Assembly: GCF_963664415.1 (NCBI RefSeq)
Contig: NZ_OY761440.1
Span: 744,001 to 808,000, forward strand
Direction of reading: 5' to 3'
Source: an uncultured Desulfobacter sp.
GTDB taxonomy: Bacteria > Desulfobacterota > Desulfobacteria > Desulfobacterales > Desulfobacteraceae
DNA: 64,000 nucleotides
Shown here in pieces: positions 24,379 to 33,408 of the stretch; position 1 is the stretch's first letter; each line of letters opens with the position of its first letter. The position numbers and the translations under genes were made by a program. A model generated the notes under the pieces. The model was not told the origin of the DNA and searched no databases. It saw only the letters and a program-made list of their open reading frames with translations.

Positions 24379-25305
24379 ATGAAAACAAATATCTGCATTG
24401 GCACCCGGGGAAGCATGCTGGCCCTGTGGCAGGCCAACCACGTAAAAGAGACTATTGAAAAAGCCTTTCCTGATATTCAGGTTGATATCAACATCATCAA
24501 AACAACGGGTGACCGGGTAACAGACCGGCCGCTTGCCATGGTGGGCGGCAAAGGCCTTTTTGTCAAAGAGATTGAATCAGCCCTTTTAGACGGGACGATT
24601 GATTTAGCCGTTCACTCTATGAAAGACATGCCCGGCGAACTGCCCGAAGGATTGGTGATCGGGGCCATACCGGAACGGGCCAACCCCTTTGATGTACTTA
24701 TATCCGGCCAGGGGTCACTTTTCAAAAATTATCCACAAGGTGCGGTCATCGGCACCTCCAGCCTTCGCCGGGGCTCACAGCTAAAACACCTTCGCCCGGA
24801 TCTTGAAATTAAATCCATCCGCGGTAATCTGGATACCCGCCTTAAAAAGCTTAAATCAGGTGAATATGCTGCAATAGTACTTGCAGCAGCCGGGCTTGAA
24901 CGTTTGGGCCAGGGCAGTGAAATCACCGAGTACCTGACTGAAACCGATATGGTGCCTGCTGTGGGCCAGGGGGCGCTTTGCATTGAAACCCGGGAAAAGG
25001 ATCCGGACATGGCAGACATTTTATCCGTTCTCGACCATGACCCTACCCGGATCTGTGTAACCGGCGAACGTGCATTTCTCAAAGAGATTGAAGGCAGCTG
25101 CCATATCCCTGTGGCTTGTTTCGGTAAAATCATAGACAACCGGGTGATGCTGACAGCAGTAGTGGCGTCGGAGGACGGCGAGTCTTTAATCAAAGAAATC
25201 ATTGAATCATCCCCTGAACAGGTAACTGAAAAGGGTCGGGAACTTGCAAAACTTGTTCTTGATAAAGGCGGAAAACGCATATTGGAGGCACTTAATATCC
25301 CATGA
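24379..25305 (+). CDS. hemC: hydroxymethylbilane synthase (porphobilinogen deaminase)
   Basis: Joins four porphobilinogens into hydroxymethylbilane. 308 aa. The N-terminal GTRGSMLALWQA, the active-site DLAVHSMKDMP, GTSSLRRGSQL, and the dipyrromethane-anchoring Cys241 in EGSCHIPVA are present. Overlaps the next gene (cobA-hemD) by four bases, ATGA, giving a compact route to uroporphyrinogen III and precorrin-2 for sirohaem, haem and cobalamin. Confidence 0.96.
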   Translation: MKTNICIGTRGSMLALWQANHVKETIEKAFPDIQVDINIIKTTGDRVTDRPLAMVGGKGLFVKEIESALLDGTIDLAVHSMKDMPGELPEGLVIGAIPERANPFDVLISGQGSLFKNYPQGAVIGTSSLRRGSQLKHLRPDLEIKSIRGNLDTRLKKLKSGEYAAIVLAAAGLERLGQGSEITEYLTETDMVPAVGQGALCIETREKDPDMADILSVLDHDPTRICVTGERAFLKEIEGSCHIPVACFGKIIDNRVMLTAVVASEDGESLIKEIIESSPEQVTEKGRELAKLVLDKGGKRILEALNIP

Positions 25306-26843
25306 CACAATCCAAGGGCAAGGTTTATCTGATTGGCGCAGGACCGGGAGACCCAGGGCTTATCACCGTAAAGGCAAAGGAGTGCATTCAAGCTGCGGAT
25401 GTGGTGGTTTATGACTACCTGGCATCCCCCTTTCTGCTTGATTATGCGAAAAAAGACGCTGAAATTATCTACGTGGGCAAAAAAGGCGGGGACCACACCC
25501 TGACCCAGGACAAAATAAATCTGCTGCTGGTAAACAAAGCCAGAGAAGGCAAAAACGTGGCCCGCCTCAAAGGCGGAGACCCCTTTATTTTCGGCCGCGG
25601 CGGGGAAGAGGCCCAGGAGCTGTTGGCTGACGGCATCAATTATGAGGTAATTCCAGGTGTCACATCAGCTGTGGCAGCCCCGGCCTATGCCGGTATCCCG
25701 GTAACCCACAGGGACCATACCTCCTTTGTCTCTTTTATAACCGGTCACGAACGGCCTGATAAAAAAGAGTCCCGGATGCAGTGGGACATCTTTGCAAAGT
25801 CAGACGCCACCCTTGTCTTTTTGATGGGGGTTAAAAATTTGTCTAATATCGTCACCAAACTGATGGAACACGGCAAACCGTCGGATACACCGGTGGCACT
25901 GGTACGCTGGGGCACCACTACCCGCCAGCAGACGGTAACCGGCACCCTTGAAACGATTGTTGACGCGGTTAAAAAAGCAGGGCTGAAATCTCCGGCCATC
26001 ATTGTTGTAGGGCATGTGGTCTCTTTACGGGAAGAGCTAAGCTGGTTTGACAAAAAACCGTTGTTCGGAAAAAAAATTGTGATCACCCGGGCCCGTGCCC
26101 AGGCATCCGGCCTTGTGGCTGAGTTAAATCGACTCGGCGCCCAGTGCATAGAGATCCCCACCATTAAAATCGCACCGCCTGAAGACAAAAAACCGCTGGA
26201 GGCGGCCATTGATAACCTGGACCAATATAACTGGCTGGTGCTGACTTCGGTGAACGGCGTAAAATTTTTCTTTGATACCCTCTTTAAAAAAGGCAAGGAC
26301 GCCCGCGCCTTGGGGCATCTTAAATTTGCCTGTATCGGCCCTGTGACCAAAGAACGGCTGGCAGACTATGGCATAATTTCTGATATTCTGCCCGAAACAT
26401 ATCAGGCGGAATCTGTTGTGGATGCGTTTTCAGGTCTTGATATGACCGGTAAAAAGGTATTGCTGCCCCGGGCAAAAAAAGCACGCACCATCCTGCCTGA
26501 GCAGTTGACACATATGGGGGCTCAGGTGGATGAGGTCACCGCGTATGAAACCCGGCTGGCAAGTGAAGGCAAAGCGTTGCTGATTGATATGCTCAAGGCT
26601 GGGGATATTGACGCTGTGACCTTTACTTCATCTTCCACGGTAACCAATTTCTTGAACCTGCTTGACGGACAAAACCCCCCTGCCCTGCTTGACGGGGTTC
26701 TGCTTGCCAGTATTGGTCCCATCACCTCGGATACCATCCGGGCCCAAGGGCTTAAACCGGATATTGAAGCGGACGCTTTTACCATAGAGGGCTTGATAGC
26801 CGCCTTGCTCGAACATTATGAAGGTGCATTACCTGAAGTATAG
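25302..26843 (+). CDS. fused uroporphyrinogen-III C-methyltransferase / uroporphyrinogen-III synthase
   Basis: 513 aa with two enzymes. Residues about 6-245 are CobA/SUMT (GAGPGDPGL, VVYDYLASP, RLKGGDPFIFGRGGEEA, VTSAVAAPAYAGIPVTHR), which methylates uroporphyrinogen III to precorrin-2. Residues about 255-505 are HemD (ITRARAQASGLVAEL, WLVLTSVNGVKFFF, VLLPRAKKARTILPEQL, TFTSSSTVTNFL), which makes that substrate. Such fusions are known in clostridia and deltaproteobacteria and fit the precorrin-2/sirohaem route to haem in sulfate reducers. Confidence 0.95.
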   Translation: MTQSKGKVYLIGAGPGDPGLITVKAKECIQAADVVVYDYLASPFLLDYAKKDAEIIYVGKKGGDHTLTQDKINLLLVNKAREGKNVARLKGGDPFIFGRGGEEAQELLADGINYEVIPGVTSAVAAPAYAGIPVTHRDHTSFVSFITGHERPDKKESRMQWDIFAKSDATLVFLMGVKNLSNIVTKLMEHGKPSDTPVALVRWGTTTRQQTVTGTLETIVDAVKKAGLKSPAIIVVGHVVSLREELSWFDKKPLFGKKIVITRARAQASGLVAELNRLGAQCIEIPTIKIAPPEDKKPLEAAIDNLDQYNWLVLTSVNGVKFFFDTLFKKGKDARALGHLKFACIGPVTKERLADYGIISDILPETYQAESVVDAFSGLDMTGKKVLLPRAKKARTILPEQLTHMGAQVDEVTAYETRLASEGKALLIDMLKAGDIDAVTFTSSSTVTNFLNLLDGQNPPALLDGVLLASIGPITSDTIRAQGLKPDIEADAFTIEGLIAALLEHYEGALPEV

Positions 26844-26857
26844 AAAGTTAAAGTACA

Positions 26858-27841
26858 ATGATTGCAGGAACCAGAAACATTAATTATTTGAGAATCTCCG
26901 TTACGGACCGATGTAATTTCAGATGCAGGTATTGTGTGCCTGCAGCCCCGTTCAAAGTTATTGAGCATGAGCGCATTGCCCGATATGAGGAGATATTAAG
27001 AATTGTCCGTATCAGCTGTGACATGGGCATTAACAAAGTCAGAATTACCGGTGGAGAACCCTTTGTCAGAAAGGGTATTTTCTCCTTTCTCCATCGCCTG
27101 TGCCGCATTCCCCAATTAAAAGATATCTCCATTACCACCAACGGTTCCCGCCTGAACCGGGATAAAATAAACGACTTGATGGATATGGGGATTCAAAGGC
27201 TCAACTTCAGCCTGGATACCCTGGTGCCCGAAAAATTTCTTAAGATCACCCGGCGGGACCGGTTCCAAAGGGTTTGGGACAGTATCATGGCGGCCCATGA
27301 CCTGGGCATGTCACCCATAAAAATCAATACGGTGGCATTGAAAGGGTTCAACGATGATGAAATCCAGGCCATTGCCGGCCTGACCCTGAAATACCCCTTC
27401 CATGTCCGCTTTATTGAATATATGCCCATGGGAAATTCAGATGTGGGGGCAGACGGTCAGATCCTGACCCAAGACATTAAAAATCTGATCACTGAGGCCC
27501 ATGGATCATTGACGGTTGTCCCTAAAAAAGCAAATGATGGTCCGGCAAAACTGTACAAACTGGCCGAGGCATCTGGAATCTTAGGGTTCATCACACCGGT
27601 CAGTTCCCATTTTTGCAGTGAATGTAACAGGTTGCGTCTGACGTCCCGGGGAACCCTTCGCCCCTGCCTGCTGAGCAACAAAGAAACTGATATTCTCACC
27701 CCTCTGCGAAACGGCGCCGATGATGACAGTTTAAAACAAATCATGGTAACTGCTTTGAAAGACAAGCCGTTACACCATAGCTTAGAGAAAAGAACAGCCC
27801 GGGATCTGCCGTTAAATCATATGACATCCATCGGCGGATAG
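26858..27841 (+). CDS. moaA: GTP 3',8-cyclase (molybdenum cofactor)
   Basis: Radical-SAM enzyme of the first molybdopterin step. 327 aa. N-terminal cluster Cys19/Cys23/Cys26 (DRCNFRCRYC), GGEPF motif, and the C-terminal GTP-binding cluster (HFCSECNRLRLTSRG plus the later RPCL Cys). Ends with the GG dipeptide needed for activity. It follows cobA-hemD by 14 bases. Confidence 0.95.
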   Translation: MIAGTRNINYLRISVTDRCNFRCRYCVPAAPFKVIEHERIARYEEILRIVRISCDMGINKVRITGGEPFVRKGIFSFLHRLCRIPQLKDISITTNGSRLNRDKINDLMDMGIQRLNFSLDTLVPEKFLKITRRDRFQRVWDSIMAAHDLGMSPIKINTVALKGFNDDEIQAIAGLTLKYPFHVRFIEYMPMGNSDVGADGQILTQDIKNLITEAHGSLTVVPKKANDGPAKLYKLAEASGILGFITPVSSHFCSECNRLRLTSRGTLRPCLLSNKETDILTPLRNGADDDSLKQIMVTALKDKPLHHSLEKRTARDLPLNHMTSIGG

Positions 27842-27953
27842 CGTCCACCTGTAAATTATTTTTTATATTTCGGTGAGTTTTTTTTAATTTTCGGTGTCTA
27901 TACTGTTAAACAGGCTGACTTTTAGCCTGAAACAGCAAACCAAGGAGGACACC

Positions 27954-28439
27954 ATGAAAAAACACATTGCCCTTGCAGCAGCAGCCATATTCATAACAAG
28001 CCTGTTTGCCGGAATTGTCCAGGCAGGACCCGGCAGACATGGCTCTGATCGAACCCACCACCATCGTCATCACCATCGTCATGACCATCAGGACCACCAC
28101 AACAACGATGTTCTTAAAGGGATCGTTGTGGGTGCAGGGGCCCTGATCCTGGGAACAGCCATTGCCCAGAGCCTGAACAGGCCCAACCAACCTGTTCGAG
28201 TTCATGCAGCCCCAGTCCCTCCGAAGCCAAACGCTTGGACAAAACACCATGCTTCGAAACCCAATGGCCACTGGGAAACCCAAAAAATCTGGGTAGCCCC
28301 GGTATATGAAACCCGGTGGAATCCAGCCCATTATGACCCCCGCGGCAAATGGGTCCGGGGCAGACAACAAAAATTTCTCGTGGCAAAAGGATACTGGAAA
28401 AAAGAAAAGGTATGGGTTGGCCATAGAGTTACATATTAA
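27954..28439 (+). CDS. exported histidine-rich small protein
   Basis: 161 aa from ATG 27954, after a strong AAGGAGG site. Signal peptide 1-24 (AAAAIFITSLFAGIVQA), then a His cluster (THHHRHHHRHDHQDHH, about 34-49), a hydrophobic stretch (54-68), and a C-terminal part with GHWE and KGYWKKEKVWVGH, like periplasmic YXWXXGYW-repeat proteins. May bind nickel, zinc or another metal. It precedes an ECF sigma factor gene. Not assigned to a named family. Confidence 0.7.
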   Translation: MKKHIALAAAAIFITSLFAGIVQAGPGRHGSDRTHHHRHHHRHDHQDHHNNDVLKGIVVGAGALILGTAIAQSLNRPNQPVRVHAAPVPPKPNAWTKHHASKPNGHWETQKIWVAPVYETRWNPAHYDPRGKWVRGRQQKFLVAKGYWKKEKVWVGHRVTY

Positions 28440-28471
28440 TCAACATTGAAACCTTGATCTAATTAAGACGA

Positions 28472-28512
28472 TCAGGCATAACCACTAATAGACTTTAATA
28501 TGCTATGCCTGA
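28472..28512. promoter_or_regulatory. inverted repeat before the ECF sigma gene
   Basis: TCAGGCATA (28472-28480) and TATGCCTGA (28504-28512), a 9-base perfect inverted repeat with 23 bases between. It may terminate the His-rich gene, bind a regulator, or fold over the sigma gene's leader, which begins 10 bases later. Confidence 0.35.
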
Positions 28513-28521
28513 AAAAAGGGA

Positions 28522-29193
28522 ATGATATTGCCCCGGAATGCTAAGGAGTCCAAAAAAGAACCTGCCGCCAACAGCCCCCCGGAAAAATACCCGGGACACC
28601 CTGTAGACGAAGACGATCTTATACGACGACTGAAACATGGCCAGCAGTGGGCCTGCAATACTCTGGTGGATTTATACCAGGAGCGTCTGCTTAAACTGGC
28701 CTGGGGCATTACCCTGGATAAGGAAGAGAGCAGGGAAATTGTTCAGGATATTTTTTTCACAGCCATTAAAAAAATCGACACCTTCAGGGGAGAATCAAGC
28801 CTGTGGGCCTGGTTGCGAAAGATGACGGTCAATGCCTGTCTTAATTGGAAGCGCAAATGGAAACGACGTTTTCGATGGCACCACACCCCCATTGAAACAG
28901 AGACCATGATTCCGGCTCAGGACGGACAAACACAGGAAGATACCCCCGAAACCCTTTTACAGGAAAAACAGGCGCACAAGGAAGTGGCTGATGCAGTTGC
29001 GCGGCTGCCGGAGGATGTAAGAACCGCATTTGTTTTGTGTTCCTTTGAAGGCTTATCATACCAAGAGATTGCACAAGTCCTGGGGATTAAAAAAGGCACC
29101 GTCAGTTCCAGGATATTCAGGGCAAGGCAGATAATCAGCCGGTCCATAGAACAAAACAGCACGCCAAGAAATAAGAGGAAAAACTTGTTATGA
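28522..29193 (+). CDS. ECF-type RNA polymerase sigma factor
   Basis: 223 aa. Region 2: NTLVDLYQERLLKLAWGIT, EIVQDIFFTAI, FRGESSLWAWLRKMTVNACL. Region 4: RLPEDVRTAFVLCSFEGLSY, then the helix-turn-helix EIAQVLGIKKGTVSSRIFRA. N-terminal 30 residues are Pro/Lys-rich. Overlaps the anti-sigma gene by ATGA, the usual arrangement. The controlled genes are not known; the neighbouring exported proteins are candidates. Confidence 0.92.
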   Translation: MILPRNAKESKKEPAANSPPEKYPGHPVDEDDLIRRLKHGQQWACNTLVDLYQERLLKLAWGITLDKEESREIVQDIFFTAIKKIDTFRGESSLWAWLRKMTVNACLNWKRKWKRRFRWHHTPIETETMIPAQDGQTQEDTPETLLQEKQAHKEVADAVARLPEDVRTAFVLCSFEGLSYQEIAQVLGIKKGTVSSRIFRARQIISRSIEQNSTPRNKRKNLL

Positions 29194-29672
29194 CCTGCCA
29201 TAAGTTTTCCAATGAATTTATCTCAAGATTTATAGATAATGAGCTTGATGAAGAGGACCGCAATGCTTTTATCCGCCATAAAGCCCAATGCCTCGACTGT
29301 TGCGCAGTAGAAACTCGCTTCAAACAGACAGGGATGATATTTGAACAACAGGCCGACGACATTATCAGACTATTATTGAAAGATACGCCTGAAATCTTTA
29401 TAAAAACAAATGAGAGGGCCTATAAGTTCGATAATGACAGGATAATGAAACCCAAATCCAGAGGCGCACAGGCTGTTTTCGCGATATTAAGCCTTGCTGT
29501 GGTGGTAGCAATCATGTATCTGACCCCTTGGTACCAGGGGAAACCGTCAACCGGGTTGTCAGTGCCGGGCCCCTCAGCCGTGGTAAATTCTGTTGATGCC
29601 TATGGATCCTCGGTTATGATCCTGGAAACAGCAGAAACCCACCATACGATTATCTGGTTTTCCGAAACCTGA
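29190..29672 (+). CDS. membrane anti-sigma factor (zinc-finger type)
   Basis: 160 aa. N-terminal HxxxC-x-x-C-like zinc motif (CHKFSNEFISRFIDNELDEE ... HKAQCLDCC), one membrane segment about 91-108 (AVFAILSLAVVVAIMYL), and a short exported tail of about 50 residues. It should hold the sigma factor at the inner membrane until a signal releases it. Confidence 0.85.
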   Translation: MTCHKFSNEFISRFIDNELDEEDRNAFIRHKAQCLDCCAVETRFKQTGMIFEQQADDIIRLLLKDTPEIFIKTNERAYKFDNDRIMKPKSRGAQAVFAILSLAVVVAIMYLTPWYQGKPSTGLSVPGPSAVVNSVDAYGSSVMILETAETHHTIIWFSET

Positions 29673-29686
29673 AAAAAAGGAAAAAA

Positions 29687-30154
29687 ATGCGTACCGCTTT
29701 TTCATTACCCACATGGATCAAAGGAACCTTTGCCGGTCTTTTTCTCATGACGGCACTTTATAGTCCGCTACTGGCAGGCCCTGTTTACCAGACTCGGGTA
29801 AGGGTCGTCAACGCAGATAACGGACCCGCTCGAACGGATCCAGGCATCAAGGACATGATCAAAGAAATCGGCCCGGTTTTTAAGTATACCCGATTTAGAC
29901 TACTCAGCGACAAAACCATGTTATTAAGCCCGGGCCAAAAAAAAGTCATGCCTTTACCCGGAACCAGACGACTGTCCATCACCCCACGGGGAATGAAGAA
30001 CAATCGTATTCAGTATCATCTACGGGTAGACACCACAGATTCGCCCATATTTGAAACAGATGTAGGCCTTAATAATAACACCAGCGTCACCATTGGCGGA
30101 CCGAGAGTCAAAAACGGTGTAATGTTAATAAACATACAAGGACGCACCCGTTAA
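29687..30154 (+). CDS. exported protein of unknown function in the ECF operon
   Basis: 155 aa with a signal peptide (hydrophobic 14-30, cleavage probably after LLAG). The mature part is beta-rich, without cysteines (RLSITPRGMKNNRIQYHLRV, ETDVGLNNNTSVTIGGPRV). 14 bases after the anti-sigma gene, so likely in the same operon. Not recognised. Confidence 0.65.
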   Translation: MRTAFSLPTWIKGTFAGLFLMTALYSPLLAGPVYQTRVRVVNADNGPARTDPGIKDMIKEIGPVFKYTRFRLLSDKTMLLSPGQKKVMPLPGTRRLSITPRGMKNNRIQYHLRVDTTDSPIFETDVGLNNNTSVTIGGPRVKNGVMLINIQGRTR

Positions 30155-30177
30155 CTGCGTTAAAAACAGTTTAGAGA

Positions 30178-31881
30178 TTGCCTCTTTTCCATTTTTTATG
30201 GCTTTTTACATTAGTTTATATTAGACTTTTCAATAATTCGATAATTCAGTCTAAGGAATTTTTCCGGCCATTGATCACATTATCCAAAATTGGACGTCAT
30301 AAACTTAAAAATAAATTGCTGCTTTCTTTTTTTATTATTTTTACGCCATTAATTTTAATATCCAAAACAATAGTCTTTATTCTAAGCTGGAAATTTGACG
30401 AAATCGTTCTCCCTTTAAAGACTTTCTACACATTAATTGCCTTGGACATTTTATTTTTTCTTCTGGCTTTGGTTGTTTTTGCCTATCTGTTGTCACGATC
30501 TGTGACGAAACCATTGAAAAGATTTACAGATACGATAGGCAACAGTAAAAAAGGGGACTACAGCATTCGTTTGCACTATAACGCCGGAGATGAAATCGGC
30601 AGCCTGGCCCGATATTTTAACGAGTTCATGATCCGCATGGAAAAATATCATGGCCGGTTAAAAGAAAAAAATCTCAAAACAATTGAGATCCAAAAAACCC
30701 TTAAAGCAGTAGAAAAAGAACGTCGCAAGCTTTTAATTCAATTGCAAAAATCTCAGAAAATGGAAGCCATTGGAACCCTTGCCGGAGGGATTGCCCATGA
30801 TTTTAACAATATTTTGTCAAGTATTTTCGGCTATGCGCAACTGGCCCAGATGATCGGAGGAGATCAAGAAAAATTAAACATTCACATGAATCAAATTCTT
30901 AAAAGTGCCCAGCGTGCAGCTGAACTTATTGAGCAGATTCTAACCTTCAGCCGCCAGACGGAGGATGAAAAAAGGCCCCTGAAACTGCACCTTGTTGTTA
31001 AAGAAGCACTTAAGCTTCTCAGGGCGTCCATACCCGCCACAATTGACATGGTCACCCAGGTGGAGACGACAGACATGGTGAACGCAAATCCCACCCAAAT
31101 GCATCAAATGATCGTACACCTGTGCACAAACGCCTATCATGCGATGATAACATCTGGTGGAACTTTGACGGTTAGTCTGACCACAGTCGATGAAATTCAA
31201 TTTGAACACCAGAGCAAAGACTATTTTCAGCCTGGGCCATTCCTAAAATTTATGGTTAAGGATACCAGCCCCAGCATGAATCAAGGGGCCTTCAAAAAGA
31301 CATATGACGAAGATTCCACAACCGACAATGACGGACAGGAAACAAGATTAGGGTTCACCCTGATCGAGACAATCGTCAAAGATCATAATGGCCTTTCTTA
31401 CATTGAACGTATTACAGGACAGGGAACCTCATTTTTTGTTTATCTGCCGATTGTAACGAAAAGTGTTTCAACAGCAGGCAGTCTCATTGGTATGGATGTA
31501 TCTCTGAAAACAGGTGAAGAGACCATTATGATCGTCGAGGATGAGCATGATCTACTGGTTTTAATTGAAGAACTGCTTAGCAAATTCGGTTATTCAGTCC
31601 ACCCATTTAATAACGGAAAAAGCGCATTGGATGCATATCAAAAAGCCGAAACCAACTTTGATATGGTCATTACCGACATGACCATGCCCCATATGACCGG
31701 AATTGCCCTGGCTGAAGCCATATTATCTAAAAACGAGAATATGCCTATAATTTTGTGCTCCGGCTATAATGAAACCATCAGCAATTCTCGAATCAAATCC
31801 ATAGGTATTCAGGCCTTTCTCAAAAAGCCCTTGGATACATCTGAGTTACTCAACACCATAAGAATGGTACTTGATAAATAA
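30178..31881 (+). CDS. hybrid sensor protein: membrane sensor, HAMP, histidine kinase-like core, receiver
   Basis: 567 aa if the TTG at 30178 is used; TTG 30271 with AAGGAA upstream is an alternative start. Two membrane segments (about 46-69, 86-105), HAMP (106-155), HisKA with phosphoacceptor His207 (GGIAHDFNN), ATP-binding domain, and a receiver with Asp500 (ITDMTMPHMTG). The ATP lid is abnormal: the usual DTGxGM is DTSPSM (362-367), the F-box reads FKKTYDEDST, and GLGL is RLGF (390-393). The N-box (NAYHAM) is kept. It may be a weak or inactive kinase that works as phosphotransfer or phosphatase unit. Confidence 0.85.
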   Translation: MPLFHFLWLFTLVYIRLFNNSIIQSKEFFRPLITLSKIGRHKLKNKLLLSFFIIFTPLILISKTIVFILSWKFDEIVLPLKTFYTLIALDILFFLLALVVFAYLLSRSVTKPLKRFTDTIGNSKKGDYSIRLHYNAGDEIGSLARYFNEFMIRMEKYHGRLKEKNLKTIEIQKTLKAVEKERRKLLIQLQKSQKMEAIGTLAGGIAHDFNNILSSIFGYAQLAQMIGGDQEKLNIHMNQILKSAQRAAELIEQILTFSRQTEDEKRPLKLHLVVKEALKLLRASIPATIDMVTQVETTDMVNANPTQMHQMIVHLCTNAYHAMITSGGTLTVSLTTVDEIQFEHQSKDYFQPGPFLKFMVKDTSPSMNQGAFKKTYDEDSTTDNDGQETRLGFTLIETIVKDHNGLSYIERITGQGTSFFVYLPIVTKSVSTAGSLIGMDVSLKTGEETIMIVEDEHDLLVLIEELLSKFGYSVHPFNNGKSALDAYQKAETNFDMVITDMTMPHMTGIALAEAILSKNENMPIILCSGYNETISNSRIKSIGIQAFLKKPLDTSELLNTIRMVLDK

Positions 31882-31926
31882 AAAAACTTTGACAGAAGGT
31901 AGATCTCTCTAATGCCAAAGTTTTTT
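31881..31926. terminator. bidirectional terminator hairpin
   Basis: AAAAAACTTTG (31881-31891) pairs with CAAAGTTTTTT (31916-31926). The T run serves the + strand sensor gene and the A run serves the - strand ribosomal block. Confidence 0.75.
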
Positions 31927-31934
31927 AAAATTTA

Positions 31935-31965
31935 AAATGGGTATGGCGTTTGCTCACACCCATTT
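31935..31965 (-). terminator. hairpin downstream of rplQ
   Basis: AAATGGGT (31935-31942) pairs with ACCCATTT (31958-31965), 12 bases after the rplQ stop on the - strand. With the next hairpin it likely ends the long ribosomal transcript. Confidence 0.6.
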
Positions 31966-31976
31966 ATACGTCTCAA

Positions 31977-32333
31977 TTAATCGGTGATTAACTCAATCTG
32001 GACCATCGGAGCAACATCCCCTTTACGCGGTCCAAGCTTGGTAATTCGAGTGTAGCCACCCTGCCTTGAGTCAAACTTCTCTGCTACCTCTTCAAAAAGG
32101 GCATGCACAACATCTTTTTCACGGATTACGGCCATAGCTTGGCGTCTGGCATGAAGATCCCCACGCTTGGCGAGGGTAATCATTTTATCGGCAATCTTAC
32201 GAAGACCTTTGGCTTTAGCCTCAGTGGTCTTGATGCTGCTGTGTTTGAACAGAGAAGTTACCATGTTCCTAAACATCGCCTTTCTATGGGCGGAGGTTCT
32301 GTTGAGCTTTAATACGGATTTTCTATGCTTCAT
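31977..32333 (-). CDS. rplQ: 50S ribosomal protein L17
   Basis: 118 aa; MKHRKSVLKLNRTSAHRKAM is the L17 N-terminus and RITKLGPRKGD the C-terminal signature. Last gene of the alpha operon, 5 bases after rpoA. Confidence 0.97.
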   Translation of the reverse strand: MKHRKSVLKLNRTSAHRKAMFRNMVTSLFKHSSIKTTEAKAKGLRKIADKMITLAKRGDLHARRQAMAVIREKDVVHALFEEVAEKFDSRQGGYTRITKLGPRKGDVAPMVQIELITD

Positions 32334-32338
32334 GGTAT

Positions 32339-33361
32339 TTATTCTCCTTCCTGAGTATTCACATCTTCCGGCGGCTCGATCCCCTCAAGGTCCATCCCCA
32401 AAGACAATTCCATTGAATTGAGTACTTCTTTGATTTCATTGAGTGATTTTCGGCCGAAATTTTTTGTCTTGAGCATTTCGCTGTCGGTTTTCTGAACCAG
32501 CTGGTAAATGGTATGGATTCTAGCATTTTTCAGACAGTTTGAACTGCGAACGGAAAGCTCGAGCTCATCAACGGAACGGTAAATATTCTCATTGAATCCT
32601 TTTTCACCTTCGTCGGTCTTATATTCCGATTCATCAGGTTCCAGTTCTTCATCAAAATTGATGAATGGATTCATCTGCTCCTTAAGTATTTTTGCACCGT
32701 AGGCAACAGCATCATCAGGCGTAACACTACCGTCCGTCCAGACTTCAAAGGTCAATTTGTCATAGTCGGTTTTCTGGCCGATACGAGACGTCCCAACCAC
32801 ATATTTTACTCTCTTAATGGGGGAAAACGCTGAATCAATAGGGATAGTTCCGATAGGGGCATCGTCATCCTTATTTGCGGATGACAGGGCATAGCCCTTG
32901 CCAGTTTTCACAACCATGACGATATTGAGTTTCCCATTTTTATTTACGGTGGCAATATGCTGCTCCGGGTTAAGAATTTTAACCCGACCTTCGGGACTCA
33001 CGATGTCCGCACCGGTAACCTCTGCCTCGCCGGTTACGTTAAGGGTCAATATTTTTTCTTCTGGATCGTCCACCTTGAGCTTTAATTCTTTCAGATTAAG
33101 GATAATCTCGGAAACATCTTCCCTAATATCTGATATAACGCTGTATTCGTGAAGCGCATCATCGAATTTCACGGAGACTATGGCGGCGCCATAAATGGAT
33201 GATAAAATAATTCGCCGAAGCGAGTTACCAATGGTGATGCCGTATCCCCTTTCAAGGGGTTCACACACAAACTTGCCATAGGTGGAAGTTGTGGTAACAT
33301 CAAGCTTTTCCGGCTTGATCATCTCTCGCCAGTTAACATATGCAAGATTTTCAGATGACAT
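32339..33361 (-). CDS. rpoA: RNA polymerase alpha subunit
   Basis: 340 aa. N-terminal assembly domain (GYGITIGNSLRRIILSSIYG) and C-terminal DNA/activator-binding domain with ELSVRSSNCLKNARIHTI and NFGRKSLNEI, which holds the UP-element-contacting Arg. A linker of acidic residues (about 238-260) separates them. Alpha operon position between rpsD and rplQ. Confidence 0.98.
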   Translation of the reverse strand: MSSENLAYVNWREMIKPEKLDVTTTSTYGKFVCEPLERGYGITIGNSLRRIILSSIYGAAIVSVKFDDALHEYSVISDIREDVSEIILNLKELKLKVDDPEEKILTLNVTGEAEVTGADIVSPEGRVKILNPEQHIATVNKNGKLNIVMVVKTGKGYALSSANKDDDAPIGTIPIDSAFSPIKRVKYVVGTSRIGQKTDYDKLTFEVWTDGSVTPDDAVAYGAKILKEQMNPFINFDEELEPDESEYKTDEGEKGFNENIYRSVDELELSVRSSNCLKNARIHTIYQLVQKTDSEMLKTKNFGRKSLNEIKEVLNSMELSLGMDLEGIEPPEDVNTQEGE

Positions 33362-33408
33362 TTAAATCTCCTGAATAGATAATTTGGTAAATCATGTATA
33401 TGATAAAC

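Noticed and set aside
32898..33152. long + strand frames antisense to the ribosomal and rpo genes (this one and many others up to 210 codons)
   Set aside because: They are shadows of strongly conserved - strand genes, without ribosome sites or recognised content.
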